DNA of 64,000 nucleotides from Kitasatospora purpeofusca (GTDB lineage: Bacteria; Actinomycetota; Actinomycetes; Streptomycetales; Streptomycetaceae), in NCBI RefSeq assembly GCF_000718025.1, contig NZ_JODS01000014.1:200384-264383 (forward strand), written 5' to 3'. The position numbers and the translations under genes were made by a program. The notes below the pieces were generated by a model. It saw nothing but the letters and a program-made list of their open reading frames with translations. It ran no database searches and had not been told where the DNA came from. Below are positions 14,244 to 22,390 of the stretch, piece by piece (position 1 is the stretch's first letter; every line of letters starts with the position of its first letter).

Positions 14244-15359
14244 CTACGCGGCGTCCAGGTCGATCGCGTTCTTCGCCCGCTCGACGGACTCCTCGGCCGC
14301 CGGGCCGCCGGGGTTCTCGGTGGCGAGGGCCTGGTTGAGGGCGACGAAGGGGCGCATCCGGCGCTCGTAGCGCTCGTAGGCCGCGCGGTGTCCGGCGCCG
14401 GCGTCCCGGGCCCGGCCGAGTTCCTGGGCGAGCACGTAGGCGCCGACCAGGGCCAGGCTGGTGCCCTGGCCGGAGAGCGGCGAGGCGCAGTAGCCCGCGT
14501 CGCCGAGCAGCACGGTGCGGCCGGCCGACCAGGAGTCCAGGTGGACCTGCGCCATCACGTCCGCGTAGAAGTCGGTGGAGCGGTGCAGGGCGTCCAGCAG
14601 CCGGGTCCGCTCCCAGGGCAGCGCGGCCATCCGCTCGGCGACCGTCTTCCGGGCCGCCTCGGGGTCGCGCTCGACGGGCGTGTCGCTCGCCCAGCCGAAG
14701 ACGATCCGCAGCTCGGTGTTGCCGCGCACCGGGTAGATGCCGTAGCCGGCCTCGCCGTCGCGCTGCCAGACCTGCCAGTCCTCCAGTCCGAGGAAGTTGT
14801 CGGCGGCGAAGATCGCCACATGGGTGCCGAGCGGGCTGAGGCAGTCCGCCTCCGGGCCGAAGGCGAGCCGGCGCACCCGGGAGTGGAGGCCGTCGGCGCC
14901 CACCACCAGGTCGAAGGTGCGCGGCTGCCCGTGCGCGAAAGTGACGTGCACCCCGCGCGTGTCCTCCTGGAGCGAGGTGATGCTGTCGCCGTGAACGAAC
15001 TCGACCTCCGCCGGGGTGTGGTCGTGGAGGATCTCCACCAGGTCGCCGCGCAGCAGTTCGACGTCGCCGTTGTCGAGTCGGCCACTGCTGTAGGTGACCT
15101 CCTCCGAGCGGTGCAGCTCGGTGCCGTCGGCGCCGAGCACGGACATGCCGCGCATCCGGGTGCGGACGGCCCGGACCGGCCCGGTGAGGCCGGTCCGCTC
15201 GATCACGTCGAGGGCGACGCCCCGGATGTCGACGGCCTGGCCGCCGGAGCGCGGGCCGGGGGCCAGCTCGACGACGGTCGGGGCGAAGCCGCGGCGGGCC
15301 AGCCAGTGGGCGAGGACGGTGCCGGCGATGCCGCCGCCGGAGACGAGGACGTTCTGCAT
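14244..15359 (-). CDS. FAD-dependent monooxygenase (PHBH/TetX-like)
   Basis: The 371-residue flavoprotein opens with a Rossmann GxGxxG (VLVSGGGIAGTVLAHWLARR). It carries the DG motif (DLVVGADGLHSRVRRLAF) and the second FAD motif (VLLGDAGYCASPLSGQGTSL), the three fingerprints of single-component aromatic or tetracycline-type hydroxylases. It uses NAD(P)H and O2; the substrate is unknown. The ATG at 15359 follows GGGGAG. The divergent GntR-TetR hybrid regulator 220 bases away is the likely controller, so this may be a detoxification or tailoring enzyme responding to a xenobiotic or own metabolite. Confidence 0.85.
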   Translation of the reverse strand: MQNVLVSGGGIAGTVLAHWLARRGFAPTVVELAPGPRSGGQAVDIRGVALDVIERTGLTGPVRAVRTRMRGMSVLGADGTELHRSEEVTYSSGRLDNGDVELLRGDLVEILHDHTPAEVEFVHGDSITSLQEDTRGVHVTFAHGQPRTFDLVVGADGLHSRVRRLAFGPEADCLSPLGTHVAIFAADNFLGLEDWQVWQRDGEAGYGIYPVRGNTELRIVFGWASDTPVERDPEAARKTVAERMAALPWERTRLLDALHRSTDFYADVMAQVHLDSWSAGRTVLLGDAGYCASPLSGQGTSLALVGAYVLAQELGRARDAGAGHRAAYERYERRMRPFVALNQALATENPGGPAAEESVERAKNAIDLDAA

Positions 15360-15416
15360 GGGTGCTCCCCTGGTTCGTTGTGCCCGGTACGGCGCCTTCC
15401 GCCGCGAACACCCTGA

Positions 15417-15528
15417 ACGTACGCTGTACATACAGAGCCCCGCAAGCCCTGAAATCGCAGGTCAGAGCCGTTTCTGAGCTAGGACAGCAGGCATTTCGGA
15501 GCCGATTCCCCTGGTAGCGTCTGCGCTA
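15417..15528. promoter_or_regulatory. two candidate operators in the monooxygenase/regulator divergon
   Basis: ACGTAC-GCT-GTACAT (15417-15431) is an imperfect palindrome 58 nt before the monooxygenase start. TAGCG-TCTG-CGCTA (15515-15528) is a perfect one 52 nt before the regulator start, and its first half overlaps a possible -10 (TAGCGT). Confidence 0.4.
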
Positions 15529-15579
15529 GTACAGGCCGGGCGCGGCCGCCGAGAATTTCCCGAACAGGAGGGCGCCGCC

Positions 15580-16515
15580 GTGGCTCCCGAGACGGACCCG
15601 CCGTTCCGCCGCATCGCCGCCGACCTCCGGCGCCGGATCACCAGCGGCGAACTCGCCCCCGGCGCGCGCGTCCCCTCGAACCGGCGGCTCGCCGAGGACT
15701 GGGGCGTGGCCCTCGCCACCGCGACCAAGGCGCTCACGGTGCTCCGCTCGGAGGGCCTGGTCGAGGCCCGGCCCCGGGTCGGCACCGTGGTCGCCGCCGC
15801 GCCCGCGCCAGCCGGTCCAGCTGCACCCCGCCCATCCGCCGAAGAGGGCGAGTTGAGCCGCGAACGGCTGATCGCGGCCGCCCTGGGGATCGCCGACGCG
15901 GAAGGGCTCGCCGCCCTGTCCATGCGTGCCGTCGCGGCCCGGCTCGGCGTCGCCCCGATGACCGCCTACCGCTACGTCACCAGCAAGGACGAACTCGTCC
16001 TGCTCGCCGCCGACGCCGCCTTCGGCGAGGCCGGCTACCCCGCCGACCCGCCCGCCGGCTGGCGCCCCCGGCTCGAACTCGGCGCCCGCACCCTGTGGTC
16101 GCTGTTCCGCCGCCACCCCTGGCTCGCCGAACTCGGCCCCGTCACCCGGCCGTTGCTGCTGCCCAACCTGCTCACCCACGCCGAGTGGGCGCTCGCCGCC
16201 CTCGACGGCCACGGCCTCCCGGCCGCCACCGTCCTCGACATCCACGTGCTCTTCTACAGCTACATCGAGGGCCTCGCCGCCAACCTCGAACGCGAGGCCC
16301 GGGCCCAGGCCGCCACCGGCCTCACCGGCGACCAGTGGACCGACACCCGCTTCGCCGCCTTCGACACCCGCATCGCCGCGGCCCGCTTCCCGGTCTTCAC
16401 CCGCCTGACGGCCGAGTTGGACGAGGGCTACGACCTCGACCTCGACACCCTCTTCGAATCCGGCCTCACCACCCTCCTCGACGGCCTCACCCCGAGGATC
16501 GAGGGGCGGGCCTGA
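15580..16515 (+). CDS. hybrid regulator: GntR-type wHTH fused to a TetR-type protein
   Basis: The 311-residue protein joins two DNA-binding modules. Residues about 8-75 form a GntR winged helix (FRRIAADLRRRITSGELAPG, ARVPSNRRLAEDWGVALATA, VEARPRVGTVV). After a Pro/Ala linker, residues about 95-140 form a TetR HTH (LIAAALGIADAEGLAALSMR, LGVAPMTAYRYVTSKDELV), with a TetR_C ligand domain to the end. Either module would normally suffice for a repressor; such GntR-TetR hybrids occur in actinomycetes. GGAGG lies seven bases before the GTG. It is divergent from the FAD monooxygenase, its probable target. Confidence 0.8.
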   Translation: MAPETDPPFRRIAADLRRRITSGELAPGARVPSNRRLAEDWGVALATATKALTVLRSEGLVEARPRVGTVVAAAPAPAGPAAPRPSAEEGELSRERLIAAALGIADAEGLAALSMRAVAARLGVAPMTAYRYVTSKDELVLLAADAAFGEAGYPADPPAGWRPRLELGARTLWSLFRRHPWLAELGPVTRPLLLPNLLTHAEWALAALDGHGLPAATVLDIHVLFYSYIEGLAANLEREARAQAATGLTGDQWTDTRFAAFDTRIAAARFPVFTRLTAELDEGYDLDLDTLFESGLTTLLDGLTPRIEGRA

Positions 16516-16522
16516 CGCTTCG

Positions 16523-17488
16523 TCACATGCCGTCCCGCCCCCGGAAGGTGCGGCGGTACTCGCGGGGCGGCACGCCCAGGCGGGCCGTGAACGGCGGCCG
16601 CAGCGAGACGGCGGAGGCGAAGCCGCAGTGGGCGGCGACCGTGTCCACCGGGAGGTCGGTGTCCTCCAGGAGGCGCTGGGCGGTGAGGATGCGCTGGTCG
16701 AGCAGCCAGCGCAGCGGGGTGGTGCCGGTGGCGGCGGCGAAGCGGCGGGCGAAGGTGCGTTCGGACATCAGGGCGAGGGCGGCCATCCGGCGGACGGTCC
16801 AGGGGGTGTCGAGTGCGGCGAGGACCTCGGTGCGGACGCGGGCGAGCGGGTCGTCCCCGGCGGGCGCGGGCTCGGGGACCGGGGAGGGGATGAACTGGGC
16901 CTGGCCGCCGGAGCGGAAGGGCGCGGTGACCATGGCGCGGGCGATCGACGCGGCCGCCCGTTCGCCGTGGGCCGCGCGGACCAGGTGCAGGCAGAGGTCG
17001 ATGCCGGCCGCCACCCCGGCGGAGGTCCACAGCCGGCCCTCGCCGGTGAACAGCACCTCGGGCCGCACGTCCACCGCCGGGAAGCGCTCCGCCAGGTCCT
17101 CGGCCAGGGCCCAGTGGGTGGTGGCGGTACGGCCGTCCAGCAGGCCCGCCTCGGCGAGGACGAAGGCGCCCGCGCAGAGCGAGGCGACCGTGACGCCGCG
17201 TTCGTGGGCGGTGCGCAGCGCGGCGAGCACGGCCGGGTCGCGCGACTCCTCCGGGCGTTCCACGCCGGGCACGACCACCAGGTCGCAGTCGGCGAGCGCG
17301 TCCAGGCCGAAGTCCGGGACGCGTTCCAGCCCGCCGCCGAGCCGCACCCGGGCGCCGTCCGGGCCGCAGACCCGCAGGTCGAAGGCGGGGACGCCGGGGC
17401 GGCCCTCCTTCTCGGCCCAGACCTCGCCGATCACCGCGTAGTCGAACGGCCGCACCCCGTCGAAGACCAGACACCCCACCGTGCGCAT
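16523..17488 (-). CDS. GlxA-type AraC regulator with DJ-1/PfpI domain
   Basis: The 321-residue protein starts VGCLVFDGVRPFDYAVIGEV, the DJ-1/PfpI-like amidotransferase fold, with VASLCAGAFVLAEAGLLDGR at the nucleophile-elbow position, then THWALAEDLAERFP. The C-terminal AraC domain (about residues 220-320) has two HTHs: WTVRRMAALALMSERTFARR and DTVAAHCGFASAVSLRPPF. This is the GlxA/CdhR layout. The elbow Cys is present in SLCAGAF, but enzymatic activity is not usual in the group. The gene is divergent from an isochorismatase-type hydrolase, which it probably controls, and converges on the hybrid regulator with a 7-bp gap. Confidence 0.85.
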   Translation of the reverse strand: MRTVGCLVFDGVRPFDYAVIGEVWAEKEGRPGVPAFDLRVCGPDGARVRLGGGLERVPDFGLDALADCDLVVVPGVERPEESRDPAVLAALRTAHERGVTVASLCAGAFVLAEAGLLDGRTATTHWALAEDLAERFPAVDVRPEVLFTGEGRLWTSAGVAAGIDLCLHLVRAAHGERAAASIARAMVTAPFRSGGQAQFIPSPVPEPAPAGDDPLARVRTEVLAALDTPWTVRRMAALALMSERTFARRFAAATGTTPLRWLLDQRILTAQRLLEDTDLPVDTVAAHCGFASAVSLRPPFTARLGVPPREYRRTFRGRDGM

Positions 17489-17573
17489 GGGGGAAGCGTA
17501 GTGGCAGGATCGTATCGATGGGTGGCTCCACCGCCGCTCACGGGTGCGCCCGGGCCCGCCGCAGCATGGACGC

Positions 17574-18191
17574 ATGACGAACACCAGCGCCTTCGACGCC
17601 CCGCTCACCATCGACACCGACGCCGTCCTGGTCGTCATCGACGTCCAGAAGGGCTTCGAGGACACCGCGTTCTGGGGCGAGCGCGACAACCCCGAGGCCG
17701 AGCAGCGGATCGGCGAACTGATCGACGTGTGGCAGGCCACCGGGCGGCCGATCGTGGTCGTCCAGCACGCCTCCTCCACCGGCCCGCTCGAACCGGGCAC
17801 CCCCGGCTACGAGTTGAAGGACTTCGTGGCGGCGGTGGAGCCCGCGCTGCACATCACCAAGACGGTGAACAGCGCCTTCTACGGCACCCCGGACCTGCAC
17901 GCCTGGCTCCAGGAGCGGGGCGCCCGGCAGGTGGTGGTCGCCGGGATCATCACCAACGTGTGCAACGAGACCACCGCCCGGATGGCGGGCAACCTCGGCT
18001 ACGACACGGTCTTCCCGATCGACGCCATGCACGCCTTCGACATGACCGGCCCGGACGGCGTGACCCTCCCGGCCGCCGAACTCGCCCGGGCCACCGCGAC
18101 GGTGCTGCACGCGATGCGGTTCGCCAAGGTGGTGCCGACCGCGGCGGTGGCCGCGGCGGCGAAGACCGGCGCGCCCGCCGACATCAGCTGA
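17574..18191 (+). CDS. isochorismatase-family cysteine hydrolase
   Basis: The 205-residue protein shows the family triad: Asp in VLVVIDVQKGFED, Lys in ITKTVNSAFYG, Cys in GIITNVCNETTARMAGNLGY. Related enzymes hydrolyse amides or ureido groups such as nicotinamide and carbamoyl compounds. The FWGERDNPEAEQ insert suggests a cysteine-hydrolase subgroup of unknown substrate. The ATG at 17574 lies 85 bases from the divergent GlxA-type regulator, a pairing common in actinomycetes. The 3' end overlaps the convergent NmrA-type gene by 8 bases. Confidence 0.85.
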   Translation: MTNTSAFDAPLTIDTDAVLVVIDVQKGFEDTAFWGERDNPEAEQRIGELIDVWQATGRPIVVVQHASSTGPLEPGTPGYELKDFVAAVEPALHITKTVNSAFYGTPDLHAWLQERGARQVVVAGIITNVCNETTARMAGNLGYDTVFPIDAMHAFDMTGPDGVTLPAAELARATATVLHAMRFAKVVPTAAVAAAAKTGAPADIS

Positions 18192-18999
18192 TCCCGAGTC
18201 GGCCGGCGGCGCCCGCCGGGAAGGTCTCGGCAAGGAAGGCCTCCCAGGTGCGGGTGCCCCGGTCGGCGCCGGGCCGGGCGAGGTTGGCGCCCTCCCGGTA
18301 GCAGCGGCCCACCTTGCCGGGGGCGCGCAGCGGCAGCATCGGGCGGCGCTTCCCGGCGGCCAGCAGGTGGTCGCGGGTCAGGTCGCCGAGCGTGCGCACG
18401 GCCGGGCCCGCGAGGTCCGGGACGAGCCCGGCGGGCGCGGCCAGGGCGAGTTCGACCAGCCGCTCGGCGACGTCCCGCGAGTCCACCGGCTCCCAGCGGA
18501 TGCCGCCCAACTTCGGGACGACCGGCAGCTTGGCCATCGCGGCCGCGGTCTTCGCCGTCAGGTCGTGGAACTGGGCGGCGCGCAGCACGGTGTACGGGAT
18601 GCCAGAGCCGACGACGGCCTGCTCGGCGGCGTGCTTGGCCCGGAAGTAGCCGAGCGGCACCCGGTCGGCGCCGATCACCGAGATGTACACCAGGTGCTTC
18701 ACCCCGGCCCGCCGGGCGGCGGCGACCAGGTTGCGGGTGGTGGCCTCGTCGTTCTTGGCGTCCCCGGCCAGGTGCAGGACCACCTCGACCCCGGCGAGGG
18801 CCGCGTCGACGCCCTTCCCGCCGTCCACCAGCAGGTCGCCGGCCAGGTACTCGACGCCGTCGGCGGCCGGTCGGGGGTTGCGGGTGAGCACCCGGACGTC
18901 GCGGCCGGCCGCCCGCAGCAGCGGTACGACGTGGCGGCCGAGGGTGCCGGTGCCGCCGGTCACGAGAACGGGGGCGTGGGTCGGGGTCGGGAGAGTCAT
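18184..18999 (-). CDS. NmrA-like NAD(P)-binding oxidoreductase/epimerase (ECF41 partner)
   Basis: The 271-residue atypical SDR begins APVLVTGGTGTLGRHVVPLL (nucleotide-binding GGTGTLG). VVLHLAGDAKNDEATTRNLV and VKHLVYISVIGADRVPLGYF follow, the NmrA/TMR pattern without an obvious YxxxK pair. AGGAGT lies seven bases before the ATG at 18999. It is divergent from an ECF41 sigma gene. Genes for carboxymuconolactone decarboxylases, oxidoreductases or epimerases (COE) are the conserved neighbours and targets of ECF41 sigma factors, which fits. A TGTCACA candidate -35 lies at 19091-19097 on this strand. Confidence 0.8.
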   Translation of the reverse strand: MTLPTPTHAPVLVTGGTGTLGRHVVPLLRAAGRDVRVLTRNPRPAADGVEYLAGDLLVDGGKGVDAALAGVEVVLHLAGDAKNDEATTRNLVAAARRAGVKHLVYISVIGADRVPLGYFRAKHAAEQAVVGSGIPYTVLRAAQFHDLTAKTAAAMAKLPVVPKLGGIRWEPVDSRDVAERLVELALAAPAGLVPDLAGPAVRTLGDLTRDHLLAAGKRRPMLPLRAPGKVGRCYREGANLARPGADRGTRTWEAFLAETFPAGAAGRLGIS

Positions 19000-19090
19000 G
19001 ATCGTCACTCCTAGGACGAACGGAGGCCGCGCTTCCGGCGGACCCGCTAGCTTCGTGCTTCCGGAGCTTTGACCCACGGCGGCAGAGGAA

Positions 19091-19097
19091 TGTGACA
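19091..19097 (-). promoter_or_regulatory. candidate ECF41 -35 element (TGTCACA)
   Basis: TGTCACA on the minus strand matches the ECF41 -35 consensus. After 17 nt comes GGTC, close to the CGTC -10 consensus. It would direct transcription toward the NmrA-like gene and overlaps the first codons of the sigma gene. Confidence 0.35.
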
Positions 19098-20087
19098 CGG
19101 GTGGACGAGAATTTTCTGGCGGCGGACGCGGCGGACGACGCCGCGACCGCGAGGGGCGCCGGGTCGGGGGACGTGGACTCGTTCGAGGCGCACCGGCCGC
19201 ACCTGCGGGCCGTCGCCTACCGGATGCTCGGTTCGATCGCCGAGGCGGAGGACGCCGTCCAGGACACCTGGCTGCGCTACGACCGCACCGACACCTCCGG
19301 GGTGGAGAACCTCGGCGGCTGGCTGACCACGGTGGTCGGACGGATCTGCCTCAACCAGCTGCGCTCGCGGGCCCAGCGGCGCGAGGAGTCCTTCGAGTCC
19401 CGGATCGGGGCGGGGAGCGGGGGCGGCGACATCGAGCCGCCGCGGATACCGGACCCGCTGCTCAGGCGGGCGGACGCGCCGGACCCCGAGCAGGAGGTGC
19501 TGCTGGCCGACTCGGTCGGGCTGGCGCTGATGGTGGTCCTGGAGTCGCTCTCGCCCGCCGAGCGGGTGTCCTTCGTGCTGCACGACATGTTCGCGGTGCC
19601 GTTCGAGGAGATCGCCCCGCTGGTCGAGAAGACGGCGGCGGCCACCCGCCAGCTGGCCAGCCGGGCCCGGCGCAAGGTGCAGGGCCGGGCGCCCGCGCCG
19701 GACCGGGACCTGGCCCGCCAGCGGGTGGCCGTCGACGCGTTCTTCGCCGCCACCCGCACCGGGGACCTCGACGCGCTGCTCGCGGTGCTGGACCCGGACG
19801 TGGTGCTGCGCGCCGACGGGGCCGCCGCCGGTCGGGAGCAGCGGCGTCCGGTGGTGCTCAACGGGGCCCGGACGGTCGCGGGCCAGGCGGTCATGTTCCG
19901 CGGCCTGTCGCCGTACGCGCGGCCGGCGCTGGTCAACGGCGCGGCGGGGGTCGTGGTGATCGGGGCGAACGGGCGGCCGGTGTCGATCATGGCGTTCACC
20001 GTGGTGGGCGGCGTGATCGTGGCGATCGACGTGCTCACCGACCCGGACCGGCTGGCCGCGCTGGACCTCACGGCGTTCGCCGACTGA
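19092..20087 (+). CDS. ECF41/SigJ-type sigma factor with SnoaL-like C-terminal extension
   Basis: Sigma2 (FEAHRPHLRAVAYRMLGSIA, EAEDAVQDTWLRY) and sigma4 (LESLSPAERVSFVLHDMFAV, FEEIAPLVEKTAAATRQLAS) are followed by a SnoaL-like domain (AFFAATRTGDLDALLAVLDPDV) ending VIVAIDVLTDPDRLAAL. The NPDKL-like signature is changed to TDPDRL. In this group the extension, not a separate anti-sigma factor, modulates activity. The GTG at 19092 lies only two bases after AGAGGAA; a GTG at 19101 has better spacing. The divergent neighbour is an NmrA-type enzyme, the expected COE target. Confidence 0.85.
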   Translation: MTRVDENFLAADAADDAATARGAGSGDVDSFEAHRPHLRAVAYRMLGSIAEAEDAVQDTWLRYDRTDTSGVENLGGWLTTVVGRICLNQLRSRAQRREESFESRIGAGSGGGDIEPPRIPDPLLRRADAPDPEQEVLLADSVGLALMVVLESLSPAERVSFVLHDMFAVPFEEIAPLVEKTAAATRQLASRARRKVQGRAPAPDRDLARQRVAVDAFFAATRTGDLDALLAVLDPDVVLRADGAAAGREQRRPVVLNGARTVAGQAVMFRGLSPYARPALVNGAAGVVVIGANGRPVSIMAFTVVGGVIVAIDVLTDPDRLAALDLTAFAD

Positions 20088-20105
20088 GCCACCTCGGGCG
20101 GGCAT

Positions 20106-20145
20106 GCGGCCGCCCCCGCACACCTGGGTGTGCGGGGGCGGCCGC
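20106..20145. terminator. long bidirectional terminator
   Basis: Perfect 19-bp arms (20106-20124 and 20127-20145) form a nearly loopless hairpin between the convergent sigma and protease genes. Confidence 0.8.
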
Positions 20146-20177
20146 GGTGCGTCCGTCGTGCGTCGGCCCTTCTCCGA

Positions 20178-21704
20178 TCAGCCCTTCTTGGAGATGAAGT
20201 CGTACGCACCGGCGGCGACGTCGTCCAGGTACGGTCCGGCCTGGAACTTCGGGTCACCGGTGTGCTGCCCGACCGAGACGTTGCTGACCAGCGCCGGCTT
20301 GCCGTCCTTGACCGCCAGCCAGCCGCCGCCGCTGGAACCGCCGGTCATGGTGCAGCCGATGGCGTGCATCGGCGGGCGGGTCGGGTCGTAGGACAGCCGG
20401 GTCGGCTTGCCGCTCTCGCAGCGGTTGAGCTCCATGCCGTCGAACGGCGGGGCCGCCGGGTAGCCGTACTCGGTGATGCTGAGCTGCTCGCGCGGGGCGT
20501 TGAACCAGACCGGCACGGCGCCGCCGACCGTCTCCTCCAGCGACTTGCCGCCCTCGCCGGGCTGCACCCGGATGATCGCGAAGTCGTACTGGGTGGCCGG
20601 CGAACCGCCGTCCCCGCCCTCGGCCTTCCACTGCGGCGAGGTGACCGCCTGGGTGGCGTTCCAGATGCCGAGCGGCGCGTACTGCGCCTCGTCGGCCTGC
20701 TTGCCGCCGCTCAGCGCGCCGTTGCTGTTGAACGCCGGGATGAAGGAGATGTTGCTGAAGTACTTGCCGCCCTTGCCCTGGTGGATGCAGTGGCCGGCCG
20801 TCCAGACCAGGTTGCTCTTGCCGGGGTGGGCCGGGTCGGCGACCACCGTGGCGGAGCACTGGTAGTGGCTCAGCCCGGCGGCGGCCTCGGCACCGCTGCC
20901 CGGCGCGTCCGCGAACAGCTTCCCGTGCACGGCGAGCTTGGTGTACGGGTGCGGGAGCGGCTGGGCGTTGACGGTCTTCGGCAGCGGGTCGTTGCCGTTG
21001 TCGGCCGGCTGCGCGGGCTGGGCCGGCTGGGCCGGTGCCTGCGAGGGCTGGGCGGGCTGGGCGGGCGGCTGCGCGGGCTGGGCGGGCGGCTGCGCGGGCT
21101 GCGCCGGAGCCTGGGTGGGCTGGGCCGGCGGGGCCGGGGCCTGCGAGGCCGGCTGCTGGGTGTTCGACGGCTTCGGCGGCGCGGGCGGCGGGGTCGGGTG
21201 CCCCGGCTGGGTGGGCTGGCCGGCCGGCGGCTTGCCGGGCGTGGTGGCCGGGGCCGTCGGCGCACCGGGCGCCGTCGGCTGCCCGGGCTGGGCCGGCTGC
21301 GAAGGCTGGGCGGGCTTGGCGGGCTGCGAGGGCTGCGCCGGGGCCTGGGTGGGCTGCGCCGGTGCGGCGGGCGGTGCGGGCGGCGGCGGGAGCGGCTCGT
21401 TGGGCTTGGCCTTGAGCAGCTTGTCCAGCGTCCAGAAGCCCTTGGCGGCGGCCGGGAGGGCGTAGTCCTTCGCCCACTTCTCCCAGTCGTCGAACTTCCA
21501 CTTCTTCAGGTCTTCGAGGTTGGCCGGCAGCCCGATGTTCGGTGCCGCGCCCGCACCCGCGGTGACGGCGGTGTCGGCCGAGCTGTTGTCCGGGCCGCAG
21601 GCCGCGGTGGTGAGCAGCGTCAGCGCGAGCGCCGAGGCGCCGAGCGCCGTCCTGGCGGCGTGCGCGGTGCGACGGCGCCCGCTGCTTCTGTCAGAAAAAG
21701 ACAT
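20178..21704 (-). CDS. lipoprotein-like trypsin-family serine protease with long Pro/Ala/Gln linker
   Basis: The 508-residue product has a basic N-terminus and a hydrophobic segment ending LALTLLTTAACGPD, a likely lipobox with Cys near residue 36. A short domain (LEDLKKWKFDDWEKWAKDYA) precedes about 150 residues of low-complexity Pro/Ala/Gln/Thr, made of PAQPxQ repeats and suited to span the wall. The C-terminal chymotrypsin-like domain has WTAGHCIHQG (His), TQYDFAIIRV (Asp) and GCTMTGGSSGGGW (Ser). Start is the ATG at 21704. A surface-tethered protease is inferred; the substrate is unknown. A 12-bp hairpin lies just upstream. Confidence 0.85.
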   Translation of the reverse strand: MSFSDRSSGRRRTAHAARTALGASALALTLLTTAACGPDNSSADTAVTAGAGAAPNIGLPANLEDLKKWKFDDWEKWAKDYALPAAAKGFWTLDKLLKAKPNEPLPPPPAPPAAPAQPTQAPAQPSQPAKPAQPSQPAQPGQPTAPGAPTAPATTPGKPPAGQPTQPGHPTPPPAPPKPSNTQQPASQAPAPPAQPTQAPAQPAQPPAQPAQPPAQPAQPSQAPAQPAQPAQPADNGNDPLPKTVNAQPLPHPYTKLAVHGKLFADAPGSGAEAAAGLSHYQCSATVVADPAHPGKSNLVWTAGHCIHQGKGGKYFSNISFIPAFNSNGALSGGKQADEAQYAPLGIWNATQAVTSPQWKAEGGDGGSPATQYDFAIIRVQPGEGGKSLEETVGGAVPVWFNAPREQLSITEYGYPAAPPFDGMELNRCESGKPTRLSYDPTRPPMHAIGCTMTGGSSGGGWLAVKDGKPALVSNVSVGQHTGDPKFQAGPYLDDVAAGAYDFISKKG

Positions 21705-21732
21705 GAACTTGTGTTCCCCCTGTGTGAAAAAC

Positions 21733-21760
21733 ACCCGGCGCCGCCGGAGCGGCGCCGGGT
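21733..21760 (-). terminator. hairpin between the DinB and protease genes
   Basis: Perfect 12-bp arms (ACCCGGCGCCGC and complement) with loop CGGA lie 53 nt after the DinB stop and 29 nt before the protease ATG. Probably the DinB terminator. Confidence 0.6.
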
Positions 21761-21813
21761 ACTGCGCGGGGGAGTATTCCACTCTCTGTCAGAACGGCCG
21801 CCACCCGCCCCCG

Positions 21814-22332
21814 TCAGCGGCCGACCGAACCGTCCAGCAACTCCCGCAGGATGTCGGCGTGTCCGGCGTGCCGGCCGGTCTCCTCGATCATGTGGACGAG
21901 CAGCCAACGCATCGACGGCGCCTCGGCGTTGGGCCGCAGCGAGCGCACACCGGGCCGGTCCGGCCAGGCCGCCGCCGACCCGATCACCTCGTTGGCCCGG
22001 GCGATCGCCTCCCGGTACGCGGCCACCGACCCGGCCACCGTCTCGTCGCCGGGCGAGGGCGCGTCGTCGTCCCACAGGTCGACGTCGTCCCCCCGGTAGG
22101 CCCAGAGGAACCAGTTGAGTTCGACGGCGGTCAGGTGGCGCACCAGCCAGAGCAGGCTCGTCCCGGAGGCGACGCCGGGCCGGCGGGCGTCCTCGTCGGA
22201 CAGCCCGTCGGTCTTGGCGATCACACAGGTGCGCAGGTAGTCGAGGAAGGTGAGCAGCGTGGTGTGCTCGTCGGCGTTCAGCCCCGGCGGCCGGAGGTCG
22301 GCCCGCACGGGGGCGTCGGTGTTGTCGGTCAC
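21814..22332 (-). CDS. DinB-family protein (mycothiol S-transferase-like)
   Basis: The 172-residue four-helix protein shows the DinB metal-His pattern: LLWLVRHLTAVELNWF supplies the first His, and LLVHMIEETGRHAGHADILR the other two. RADLRPPGLNADEHTTLLTF at the N-terminus is typical of the actinobacterial DUF664 branch. Members include mycothiol-dependent transferases, and many have no known substrate. A short hairpin follows. The upstream gene on the same strand is a nucleosidase 58 bases away, so co-transcription is possible. Confidence 0.8.
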   Translation of the reverse strand: MTDNTDAPVRADLRPPGLNADEHTTLLTFLDYLRTCVIAKTDGLSDEDARRPGVASGTSLLWLVRHLTAVELNWFLWAYRGDDVDLWDDDAPSPGDETVAGSVAAYREAIARANEVIGSAAAWPDRPGVRSLRPNAEAPSMRWLLVHMIEETGRHAGHADILRELLDGSVGR

Positions 22333-22390
22333 CCGGCCACCCTAGGAGGCCCCGCCCACAGCCCCACCCACAGCGATGTCCTTCGGACCG

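Noticed and set aside
12601..15416. Long frames on both strands over gltX and the monooxygenase gene
   Set aside because: gltX and the FAD monooxygenase are certain from motifs; the long frames in other phases lack any domain.
20938..21465. Gly/Cys/Trp-rich plus-strand frame opposite the protease linker
   Set aside because: It is the antisense reading of the Pro/Ala/Gln repeats of the protease.
20938..21500. PAQPxQ-coding repeats considered as a DNA-level repeat element
   Set aside because: The repetition follows the protein linker in frame and is better explained as coding low complexity.
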